Source: Seison nebaliae
Taxonomy: Eukaryota > Rotifera > Pararotatoria > Seisonacea > Seisonidae
Length of the DNA stretch: 32,857 nucleotides
Reading direction: 5' to 3'
Assembly (NCBI GenBank): GCA_023231475.1
Contig: JALJEE010000809.1
Coordinates: forward strand, 1 to 32,857
The notes below the pieces were generated by a model. The model searched no databases. It was given only the letters and a program-made list of their open reading frames with translations, and was not told where the DNA came from. Numbering within the stretch: position 1 is the first letter of the stretch; every line of letters starts with the position of its first letter. Below are positions 8,979 through 19,700 of the stretch, piece by piece. The position numbers and the translations under genes were made by a program.

Positions 8979-9416
8979 CTAATTTCTCCAAATGATTGAC
9001 GGAATTAGTCATTGGTTTCCCTTTTTTTCTACATTTTCTTTTTTACTCTTTCGAAAAATACATCGTAAAATTTATTTAAGAAAAAAAACCCGTTTTCTCA
9101 ATTTTTCTCTAACAATCCTTTCTGTGTGACATCTCGATTTAATACGGTATCGTTCTTCATTTTTTTTTTTCGTTTAAAAAATAATTTTTTATTTATTTTT
9201 CTAAAAAACAATATCGGAATTGTTTCTTCTTCAATTAAATCGAATGAACTGAATCAGGAAATAAATAAAGAAAAGGAGGGCAAATATTTCATCAACAATT
9301 ATCTAAATTCTGATTAGTTGGAGGAGTTGGAGGAGATGTGTTTTGGGGAAAAATAAGAATTGTGAAAAAATGTTGAATGATAATAATGATATCAATCCAT
9401 CTGTTGGGAATATATT
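8979..9416. other. Convergent intergenic region, ALAS / VPS34 3' ends
   Basis: About 440 bases of AT-rich DNA lie between two stop codons facing each other. AATAAA occurs twice on the plus strand at 9260-9269 (usable by ALAS) and AATAAA on the minus strand at 9188-9193 (usable by VPS34). The two sets cross over, so the 3' UTRs would overlap by at least 70 bases if both are used. No gene seen. Confidence 0.55.
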
Positions 9417-12400
9417 TCAATTAACTAATTTGACGAATTTGTGGAATTTATCGAAAACTGCTGGAAATTTAGCACCGCGACTCTCTTCGATTGCCGCTGA
9501 TAACATTTGAACTGCATCATCTTCCGATTTATCGAGAGCAAACTTATCCATCACTCTCTTGACAGCGACATGTGGTTCACTTTTAATATCGTGAATATTC
9601 GCATCTAACATTAAGGATAAAGCATTGGCGAAATAATTACTATGACTTCGAAGATGGATAAAAGCGGTACAACATAATCGTTTAAATCTCTTAAAATTCT
9701 CACTTGATTCACCACCCATCGCATTCACCATATCATTCGTTAAACGCATTGGTGATGGGAAGATTTTTGGATCATGACCCAAAATATATCCATAATCAAT
9801 ATGGAATAAACATCCATCTTTTGTTATGAGTATATTATCTAGATTTCGATCTCCCACCAATAATAGATAAGTGACAAGACCATAACCAGCACAACTGCTA
9901 ATGTAATTGTTCATCACATTCGAATTGTTATCATGAAGGGAATTTATGTAATTGACTAATGTTCCATCAGGAAATTCAGCTAATGCTTTCGAACTAATAA
10001 ATTCGACAAATCCTTCTTCTCGATCTGTTGAAATACAACGATAAACTGTCAATTTCAAATCTAATCCTTGATCCAATAATAATCGATCAACGAGACCGAT
10101 AATTTGGAGAACTAATTGATCTTGTCTCATATCGTCACCAGATTTGTAGAGGACGTTAAATTGTTCGGAATTATTTAAGATGAATGGTAATTTGAATGGA
10201 ATATTCGCACTATTTATCACTTCCACTTCATCAATTTTTATTCCAACCGCAATCAATTTAGGATCGATAGGGAGATAAACAGGTCGTTGGAATTTCTCCA
10301 ATTCCTGCTCCTCTTGCAATCGCTTCAATAAGGCGAATCGATCTTGTCGTCCTTTGCGAATATTCTCATTTTTGAGAACATATCGAAAAGATCGTAATTT
10401 CTTTATGAATAATTTCTGTTCGTGTAATCGACGACATATACGCCGACCATTCTCACTCGTATGTAAACGTAGAATTAATCGAGTAATGATGACAGCGAAG
10501 AGAATGTGCATCTCATCTTCATCATTCAATTTCAATCGTTGAAAAATATTCAATAATTTACCATCACCACTTATCGCTTCTAATGATATTGGTGGTGTAT
10601 TTGTCTCACTTTTCAATAGATTTTCATTCTCATTATTATCATCATCATCATCATCATTATCATTAGGATTTGTATTGGATTGATTGGATGACATACTTCC
10701 ATCTTGTTTTAATAGATTGACGAAAATATTCATATTTCCATTAAGTAGAATATCCTCTTCATATGAAGCACCACTCTCAACATGTAAATACCAAAATAAA
10801 TAATGTGCAATCGATTCATTGACGAATGCTCGTTCGATTAAAAGTGAAGCAAGATCGCTATAATCATTCATATCTCGTTCTTCATATAATTGTTTAATAA
10901 AATCATAATTTTCTTTCTTCCCCTCATAATATCGTTGCCAAATCGAACATTCTTTCAAATAAGTTCCTAATAAATCTTTTTTTGTTTCATATCGAATTGC
11001 TTGAACTAATTGAAGAAGAAACATTGACAATTCCTCATTCTTCGCTTCACGTAAACGACGAACAGCATATGACCGTGCTTCTTTCGCCGTTTGCATATCA
11101 CTCCCCAACAATTCCAGAACATCCACCACATCAGGTGCCTTCCATCCTTCCACCAATTCCATTGCACTTGACGCCTCTTCCTCATTCGACCAGATAACGG
11201 CACGTAAAAATTTCACAACAGCTCGACCGTCATTAGTGAGATGATGAGCATATTGCCAAATCAACGCTTTATCAGATGTAGTCAATGGAATGAAACAGGA
11301 TTGAGCAATCAATTTCGTCAATCGTTGTTTCACTGGTGGTGTAACGATCAATGCACGTTGTTGTTTCGAACGATTTAATAAGAGGAATTTCTTCTCAGCA
11401 TGTGCTGACGCTTCAAGCGTGGGATCTGGTACGAATTCTCTTGTTAAACGAATTGCAGGAAATATGGATGATATTTTATTTTCATTCATCTCATTCGATT
11501 TATCTAATCCATCAACTTTCTCATTGAGCGAATTAACAATTTTCGTCACTTTCCTAATATTGGTAATGAGAGATAAGGGATCGCATTTCTTCGAATATGT
11601 TGAATGAAATAAATTGTTGACTTGAAGACGTGTAATTCGCTCACTATTATCATCATTCCACGAACTTCCATTAATCGTCATTCCATCCACATCCTCCTTA
11701 TGTCGTTGATGAGCATTTTGAGTTAATCGATTATAATTATAATTATCATTCTTATTACGTTTTATTGATCGACTATTATTATTCGTATTATACGTCGTCA
11801 TTATATTCTCTTTATCGTTTGAATTGAACAAATTTTTCGAATTCGAATTCATCGATCGATAATATGATTTGACGAATTTCTTCGAATTTTTATCTCGACT
11901 ATCATAATCATTCGTTGCATGAAGAGATGATGCTGCAAATTGATCAGCGTACATCACATCTAACAATTTGAATCGACCACTAATATTCTTATCAAAAATT
12001 TGACAATTTATCGATTTTTCTGATGGAAGGAAGAAATGTGGAAAATGTAACAACATTGTCCATTTATAATCATTAATATTATTATTCTTATTATCATTTA
12101 TTGAATGATTCTTATTTAATCGAATGGAATCGGAATTGATTTTATCGCCAATTCTTGAAATCGTTCCTGATTCTTTATGATTTGTTGGTAATTCTTTGAA
12201 TAATTCACATTTCATGAGATGAGCATGTTTCGATATACTCTTTCCTAATAAAGCATCATACCAAGCTCTTTTCAAATTATTTGATTCATATAAATAATTA
12301 TCATCAAAACTGGATCTGATACTCGTATCATATGAATGATGACGATGAGATTGACGAGCTGCATGATTCCATGTTCGACGACATAAATTTATTTGGATAT

Positions 12401-13076
12401 CCTCATTCAATTTGAAATCGAATTCATCCGTTTCTTTCATGTTACTCGTTCGTTTCTCATTCGAATTCTTCACACACATCTCAACATCGCCTTGAATGAG
12501 TTGATGTCTCTCATTAAATACGTCCACCAACAAAGTCCCGAATGATAATCTATCTTCATTATTATCATCGATCAATCTCGTTAAATTAGAAGAGAAGAAT
12601 TGAATGAAAATTTTCGCATCCAACGGCAAATCCATATAAGTTAATGGGAAAATTATGTTTTCGTTAAATTCGGCGGATGATTTCAACGTTGTCAACAACG
12701 GTTTATACGTCGTGATAATTGGAAGACATAATCGATGATATTCCTTCTCCTCTACTCTCACCAGTTCATTCAATCCCATCATTTCATTCGATAATAATTC
12801 TGCTTTCGCATAAACTTCGATTTGGTCATTCTTTTTATTACTCATTCCCATATCGCCAACTCGAATGTTATAGAATGCCTCTCCACTACTCTCATTGGAA
12901 TTGGCGATGGTTTGAAGGAGAAGATTCGATTCACATTTCCATGAATATAACGTCGATAAACGGAAACGTACATTCAATGGAATATCACACGAACATAAGA
13001 ATCGATGTTGGGACGATATTGACAATTTCTCTTTGATTGCCTCGACAAATCGATCAGATATATTCTCATCTTTCAT
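9417..13076 (-). CDS. PIK3C3: Phosphatidylinositol 3-kinase catalytic subunit type 3 (VPS34)
   Basis: One uninterrupted frame; the first ATG at 13076 gives 1219 residues (human 887). VPS34 makes PI3P on endosomal and autophagic membranes in complexes with VPS15 and Beclin 1. The N-terminal C2 domain starts with a CSCDIPLNVRF segment (about 30-45) like the human SCDLDINVQ start and is split by insertions up to about 400. An Asn-rich stretch follows at about 400-480. The helical domain spans about 560-800, broken by an Asp/Asn tract near 810. The kinase domain covers about 930-1219, with the ATP-binding K978 in YKSGDDMRQDQ. The class III C-terminal helix ends FHKFVKLVN. The catalytic loop reads GDRNLDN (N1078 where DRH is the rule) and the DFG motif reads DYG (1094-1096). 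The added length is low-complexity linker. Head-to-head with dynein, tail-to-tail with ALAS. Confidence 0.93.
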   Translation of the reverse strand: MKDENISDRFVEAIKEKLSISSQHRFLCSCDIPLNVRFRLSTLYSWKCESNLLLQTIANSNESSGEAFYNIRVGDMGMSNKKNDQIEVYAKAELLSNEMMGLNELVRVEEKEYHRLCLPIITTYKPLLTTLKSSAEFNENIIFPLTYMDLPLDAKIFIQFFSSNLTRLIDDNNEDRLSFGTLLVDVFNERHQLIQGDVEMCVKNSNEKRTSNMKETDEFDFKLNEDIQINLCRRTWNHAARQSHRHHSYDTSIRSSFDDNYLYESNNLKRAWYDALLGKSISKHAHLMKCELFKELPTNHKESGTISRIGDKINSDSIRLNKNHSINDNKNNNINDYKWTMLLHFPHFFLPSEKSINCQIFDKNISGRFKLLDVMYADQFAASSLHATNDYDSRDKNSKKFVKSYYRSMNSNSKNLFNSNDKENIMTTYNTNNNSRSIKRNKNDNYNYNRLTQNAHQRHKEDVDGMTINGSSWNDDNSERITRLQVNNLFHSTYSKKCDPLSLITNIRKVTKIVNSLNEKVDGLDKSNEMNENKISSIFPAIRLTREFVPDPTLEASAHAEKKFLLLNRSKQQRALIVTPPVKQRLTKLIAQSCFIPLTTSDKALIWQYAHHLTNDGRAVVKFLRAVIWSNEEEASSAMELVEGWKAPDVVDVLELLGSDMQTAKEARSYAVRRLREAKNEELSMFLLQLVQAIRYETKKDLLGTYLKECSIWQRYYEGKKENYDFIKQLYEERDMNDYSDLASLLIERAFVNESIAHYLFWYLHVESGASYEEDILLNGNMNIFVNLLKQDGSMSSNQSNTNPNDNDDDDDDNNENENLLKSETNTPPISLEAISGDGKLLNIFQRLKLNDEDEMHILFAVIITRLILRLHTSENGRRICRRLHEQKLFIKKLRSFRYVLKNENIRKGRQDRFALLKRLQEEQELEKFQRPVYLPIDPKLIAVGIKIDEVEVINSANIPFKLPFILNNSEQFNVLYKSGDDMRQDQLVLQIIGLVDRLLLDQGLDLKLTVYRCISTDREEGFVEFISSKALAEFPDGTLVNYINSLHDNNSNVMNNYISSCAGYGLVTYLLLVGDRNLDNILITKDGCLFHIDYGYILGHDPKIFPSPMRLTNDMVNAMGGESSENFKRFKRLCCTAFIHLRSHSNYFANALSLMLDANIHDIKSEPHVAVKRVMDKFALDKSEDDAVQMLSAAIEESRGAKFPAVFDKFHKFVKLVN

Positions 13077-13753
13077 AGTCGTCCTTCTCACTCACATTAA
13101 AAACAATCACTAAAATTTGGAGAAATGAAACATGAAAAAATAAAAACAAAAGAAAAATTCATTCCTCGACTCTTTTTTCTAGAACCTAGATGTTTCGAAG
13201 GAAACAAATCAGATTTTTTCAAAAAACTTTTTTATTTCTTTAAATATTTTGATGAATTCAATTCATTTAATTTCTCATTTAAATCATTCAGACAGAGGAG
13301 AAATGATGATAGTTAATGAAATTAAATTCGTCTTTTCTCATTAAAACTCACCAAAAGGAAATTGAACCAAATGACTTATTTTTATCACCTCTACAATTAA
13401 ATCTCTTTTGAGCATGTGCACAGATGTGGAAGAAGTAGAGAAGTAACTGTAATTATTACCATCCGTTCTCTCAATAAACATTCTTTTATTACCTCCCGTT
13501 CTTCTATTGACAAATTTTCCTTGGGAACTCATTTCAAACAATTCTTTCATATATTTCTTTTTATCTTGTAGCTAATATTTTGAATTTCTTTTATCTTCTC
13601 AATTATACTCATTTCTCTTCATTGTTAATTTTCCTTTCATTCTATTCATCACCTTAACAACCATCTGAAGCAGTTAGTGAACACTATCATTTTATTTCTA
13701 AAGTATTAACAGTTAATGAAGTTTGTCAAGTTATTCAATTCGATTTAATCTAA
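13077..13753. other. Divergent promoter region, VPS34 / dynein
   Basis: About 680 bases separate the two divergent start codons and must contain both promoters. The sequence is AT-rich with T and A runs. Apart from one small minus-strand open frame (listed separately), I see no coding sequence or RNA gene. Confidence 0.55.
13341..13550 (-). CDS. Small open reading frame, unknown (doubtful)
   Basis: A 69-codon frame with its own ATG lies between the VPS34 and dynein starts. An internal Met at residue 7 could also start it. Its residues are well mixed, unlike the low-complexity frames typical of AT-rich noise, and a GGTGAGTTTT motif at its end could act as a splice donor. I do not recognise the protein and found no convincing second exon. 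It could be a short gene, a 5' exon of something on the minus strand, or chance. Confidence 0.2.
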   Translation of the reverse strand: MKELFEMSSQGKFVNRRTGGNKRMFIERTDGNNYSYFSTSSTSVHMLKRDLIVEVIKISHLVQFPFGEF

Positions 13754-16700
13754 ATGGAGATATCCGAAATTACCGATAAAATGACATTACCATCGGAGAA
13801 TGAAGAAAGTGAAGTTGATATCTTCAACGATGATCGGTTTCGTGAATATCAACGTCGAACTGATGATAGTCATTTGTTATCGAATCAATTGTTTCTTCTT
13901 TACTTCTCCCCCTATGAAAGAAGTAATTTCTTATTCTTCTTCAATCAGATGTGAGAAAGCTGTTAATAATCGTAAAATTATTCGGGAACGCGTCGCAAAT
14001 AATCCGATTGTCGATCCGCCCAAATTCCCCAAAGAAGTTACTCAAATCTCTTTCTTATTTCACGTAATTTGAATGTCTAGACGATGTCTGAAGGAAGATA
14101 TGTCCGAGTTACTAAATATTTTGTCATTCGTCATTATTGAAATGTTCTTAAGGAAAATTTTATAATTTTGGCAGAAAGTATTCGTTCGTCACCACCCAAT
14201 CTAATGCAAACAGAAGTGAAGGAAAGTATTTGGAGACGAACAGCATTAGCTAGTCATGGCTTCCGTCCTGATCACGAAAAAGCACAAGAATTATTTGAAG
14301 AAGTCGAAGCCGTTTATATTGAAACGATTAAACATGCTGATAGTTTGCCAATTTTCGTTGGTGAGTCTCTCTTACTAATTAATTAATAGTTTCTCATGTA
14401 CTTCGACCCGTTGAACTGGTGAAAAAACCGAAAAAAAAATCGTTAATTAATTTTTTAATGTTCTCCCTCATTCAATGACAATTGAACTTTCTTAATTTTC
14501 TCAGTAAAACGAAACCGTTCTTGAAACGGGAACGACATAATGATGATAACGATTTCTCCAGTCCATGGCATGCTGAATTTATTCAAGCGAGAACATTTAT
14601 TTATAAATCGCTCAATTTACTCCATCCGCCAATGGTGAGAACGTTGGAGATGTATCATCGAGATCTGAAAGATATTTATCTCATCGATTTCCCCTCATTA
14701 AAGTTCCTCCTTTACATCTCATGACATTATTGTTTCAATTTCTCTCTCCAGTGCTAATAGTCCGATGGATTTGGTAAGATTCCCCAATTTTGTCGGTTTG
14801 CAAATTGAGCAATCCGCTGACAAATTGATGGAAGGGTTTTATCGACAAGTTGCCGATTTCGTTGAAACTTATATTGTCAAAATACATGACGATGCTAAAC
14901 CCAAATTTCTCATTTCATTCGATACGTTGATGAAGAATTTGGTTTGCATTTCTCATCATTCTTTTTAGTTTCATTTTTCTCGCCAGTTAATGGATATGAT
15001 GAGGAGGACAGTGATGCAATTGGTAGCAATTTTTGAAACAGACGATTGGACAACATTACCGACATTCACTATTGATTTCGCTTGTGATGAAAATGATATT
15101 ATATTCGATCCGGATGAAGAAGGAATGAAAAAGTTACTACATGGAGTCGTCGAGAAATGTGCGTACTCTCTGAAAGATGTTACGAATTATCATTTCTTAT
15201 TATTTCCTAACATTTATTCCAGTTGAATCACATCGCCGCTTATTTGAGAGGATCGAGTGAATCGAGTAATTTATGTTTAGCGAAAGATTATATTCAAGAA
15301 GCGTTCGATCGTTTGGATAAAGCCACCGAGAAATATTTCAGTAGTGCTAATTCATTCTTAAGAACATTAAGTCTCTTCTTTTTTCTCACTTTACAACAAA
15401 CTAATTGTATTCGATAGAATTCCGATATAACTATCTCAATAACGGTACGGAGGAAGCGAAAGTTCTGAAATATATCAGTAATCCTAAACATGACTTTGAA
15501 GATTTCTCAAGAGTTTCCTTCTTCTTCTTCTTCACTTTTCTTTTTATTATTTCCATTTTCTTTCAGTACATTCTCCACTTTCGCAATTTACAAAAGGAAT
15601 TACAATTACTTCCATTCTCTCATAAATTGCCGTTGTTGAATATTCACTGTAGTCGATTTAAGAAAGGAATGATTCAGCATGTCGATACTCATATCAACAC
15701 ATTGATTTCGAAGATACATAAGAATCATCAAATCGAATGTAAAACGTTAGAATTACTTTTCAACTCATAGTTCATAGGAAGAGATTCATTCAAAATTCAT
15801 AAAAATTCCATAGAATTATTAAAGAATTCGAATTGATAAGACGGAAAGCGTTGACACCACCAGAAACAACAGAGGAATTGAATAACGCTACGAAATTTAT
15901 CGATAAAATTAAAACGAGCACTTTAGGCCAACTCCAACAACGAATTCGAGTTAACAAGTCATTTTTCTTTTCCCTTGCACCATTTCCCCCATTTAGGATG
16001 CACAACGTATTATGGTGTTTTTATTGGAACAAAAAATTATTTCAAAAGAAGATGTGGAATTGAATGCTCATCTGATTTCGTGGTTGACAAAAATTATCGA
16101 TATATTTGATCGAAATGATGAAGTTTGATAAAATTTTTTCTTCGAATGAAAATCTTTATGAAAATTGTTTAGTTGTTCCGCAACGTGAAGAATGCTTACG
16201 AGACGATGTTATTGGAAACGAGAGAGAAATTTGGGAATGATCTCGAGAAAATATTTAGGCGAGTAGAAGAATTTGCACAAAATAGCGAAATGGAAATGAT
16301 GAGACAATATAATGAGGACGCGATTAATTTAAGTAAACGAATTGATGAAGCTCAAGAAACGGTCAATTGGGTGAACCAGGTCACGACTTATTTTGTAGAT
16401 ATTTTTTTATTTTTAACCGACAAAACATTTCAGGAAGAAGAACAATTTAATATGCAAAAGACAGAATATCCATTACTTAATACGATTCGTGTAATGTTGG
16501 AACCGTATCTTCGATTATTCAATACCATTCTTCGATGGCAACGAGATGAAAAGAAGTTTTTCCTTTAATTTTATTCGAATAATTTGATGGGATATATCAG
16601 ATGGTATGATGGTGCGTTCCTAGAATTAAATTCGGAACGTGTCGAAAATGAAGTGGACGATTATTATCATGAAATTTATAAAGTGAACAATATCTTCAAG

Positions 16701-19700
16701 AATCAAGTGAAGAAGAGAAAATTAGAATTGGAAGCGAAATTGATGGAATTACAAAAGCAGAAAAGTTTCTATCTTTTTCTTTTCTTCTTTTTCATTGTTT
16801 GTCGAATGATTTCATCTAAACAACTAATAATTCAATATTAATTATTCTTCTGTGATGATTTTCAAGAGGAAATTCCTCCAGAATTGCGAAGTAAAAAATT
16901 TACGGAGACTGTTGGTGAAATGACGGGAAGTGTGTTATCTAATTTAGAGAAATTTAAGGTGAGATCTTGAATGAATGCTTTATTTTCCATATATTCTTCT
17001 TGTAATAATTGTGTCGTCACCGAATTGTCTGTTTCCTTCACATTTCTTAAAATTTATTGTCCAATTTCACGTTTGTGGATAGATTTCATATTTTCTTTTT
17101 TTTCTAGCACTCAGCTCTCACGAAAGAGAGGAAAGAGAACAATTTATTGATGAATATGGCACTGGCGTTTTCGAATTCTCAGCGAGAATTACGAAAGATA
17201 TTAAAAGCTTTAAAGTTTAGTAGAAACTCGAAAAAACACGAATTTCTTAGCACATTCCTTAGAATATGTCTGTATCAATTTTTGTTTTGCGATTTAATTT
17301 TATTGTTAACTAATCATTTAGCAATTAGTTGAAGTGCCGTCGAATATTAAGTGATTGATGATTCGTTTCGTTTAGGAAAATATTCCAGTTATCCAAATTC
17401 TTTGTAATCCCGGAATCCGGGATCGTCATTGGGCTGTCATGTCAGAGATAGCGGGAAGAGATTTGAAACCAGATACTGGAACATCATTAAGGAAAGTTCT
17501 CCGAATGGATTTGGATAAACATATGAAGGAATTCGAAGTTGTGAGCGGAAGTGCAACGAAGGAACATAGTTTGGAATGTGCGTTGAAGAAGATGAAAAGT
17601 GAATGGGAAGATATGAAATTTAATATTACAACATATCGTGATACGGATTTATATATTTTATCGTCAGTTGACGATATTCAACAAATGTTAGATGACCATA
17701 TAGTGAAGACACAGACGATGAAAGGATCACCATTCATTAAAGCGTTTGACAAAGAAATCAAAGAATGGGAACAACAATTATTGCTCGTTCAACAAATCAT
17801 AGACAGTATGTTGAATATGCAGCAACAATGGCTGTATTTGGAACCGATCTTCTCATCGGAAGATATTAATAATCAGATGCCAGCTGAAGGTAAATTATTC
17901 CGTATCGTCGACGCCTCCTTCAAAGATATCATGAGCATTTTAGTAGAGAATGATGACGTGTTGAATACGGCACATGTGCCCGGTTTATTCGAACGATTGG
18001 AAGAAGGTAATGAAAATTTGGCAACGATAAATAAAGGATTGAATAGTCATTTGGAGAAGAAGAGACTTTACTTTCCACGATTCTTCTTCCTCTCCAATGA
18101 TGAAATGTTAGAGATTTTATCAGAAACGAAAGATCCGATGAGAGTGCAACCCCATTTGAAGAAGTTGTTCGAAGGAGTAGGAACATTAAAATTTGATGAT
18201 GATGAAAAGATTCTTGCATTCAATTCACCCGAAGGGGAAATGGTGAAATCCTGTGAAATTATCGATACGAAGAAAGCGAAAGGAGCAGTGGAGAAATGGT
18301 TGATCGATGTTGAGCGTGTAATGATTGCTTCATTGAAGGCCATCTTCATTCAAGTTCATGAATCACATATGCATCTGCCATTAGAGGAATGGGTGTCCAC
18401 TTGGCCCGGTCAATCCATTCTATGTATCTCTCAAATTTATTGGACGTTAGAAGTTGTTGAATCGATGATGGATCCCGCCAATTCATTAGAGTTATTTATT
18501 TACTATTTTTTTGGAGTTTATTCAATTTTCTATTTTCGTTTTCTAAAGAAAATATTATCGGAAATTATCAGAACAATTGAACGATATTGTCAATTTGGTA
18601 CGAGGAAAAGTGCCGAAACAAGTCCGAATCACATTGAGTGCTCTCATTGTTATTGAAGTGCACAATCGAGATGTTGTGAGTGATATGCATGTGAAGAAAG
18701 TGTCATCTGCCAACGACTTCAATTGGCTAGCACAATTAAGATATTATTGGATTGATCAAATCGTCAGTGTTCGAATAACGAACGCCACTGTAAAATATTG
18801 TTACGAATATTTAGGAAATACGGGAAGGTTGGATTTGTTCACGTTACACTATATTTTCCTATATATTCATTTCAGATTAGTTATCACACCATTAACCGAT
18901 CGTTGTTATCGGACGTTAATTGGAGCATTTCATTTAAATTTAAATGGTGCACCCGAAGGTCCAGCTGGTACGGGAAAAACTGAAACGACGAAAGATTTAG
19001 CGAAGGCGTTAGCTGTCCAATGTGTCGTATTTAATTGTTCGGATGGTTTGGATTATATAGCGATGGGTAAGTTTTTCAAAGGCTTAGCATCATGCGGTGC
19101 TTGGGCATGTTTCGACGAGTTTAATCGTATCGATCTGGAAGTGTTGTCAGTAGTCGCTCAACAAATTCTTTCGATTATTCGAGCCGTTCGAGCTAAAGTG
19201 ACAAAATTCGTCTTCGAAGGAACGGAAATATCGTTAAACCCAAATTGTTATGTTTGTATCACGATGAATCCAGGTTATGCAGGTCGATCCGAGTTACCTG
19301 ACAATCTAAAAGTTCTATTCAGACCAGTCGCTATGATGGTACCAGATTATGCATTAATTGCAGAAATATCGTTGTATTCTTATGGATTTTTGGAAGCGAG
19401 AAGTTTAGCCGTTAAAATTGTGACCGTTTACAAATTATGTTCCGAACAATTATCATCACAATTCCATTATGATTATGGTATGAGAGCCGTAAAATCTGTC
19501 TTGTCGGCGTGTGGAAACTTGAAATTGAAGCAACCGTTAATGGATGAGAATTTGTTAATTCTACGTAGTATAATCGATGTGAATCTCCCTAAATTTCTCT
19601 CACAGGACGTTCCATTATTTGATGGTATTATCTCCGATTTATTTCCAGGAGTGGAGTTGGAACCGGCCGATTACGAAACGTTTACCCAATATATTCAACA

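Noticed and set aside
10982-11197. Plus-strand open frame inside VPS34
   Set aside because: It lies opposite well-conserved VPS34 helical-domain codons and has the Pro/His/Ser-rich look of an antisense shadow.
13892-13948. 26-nt intron (donor at 13923) as the first dynein intron
   Set aside because: Splicing there gives the wrong phase for the downstream exon; the donor at 13891 keeps the frame.
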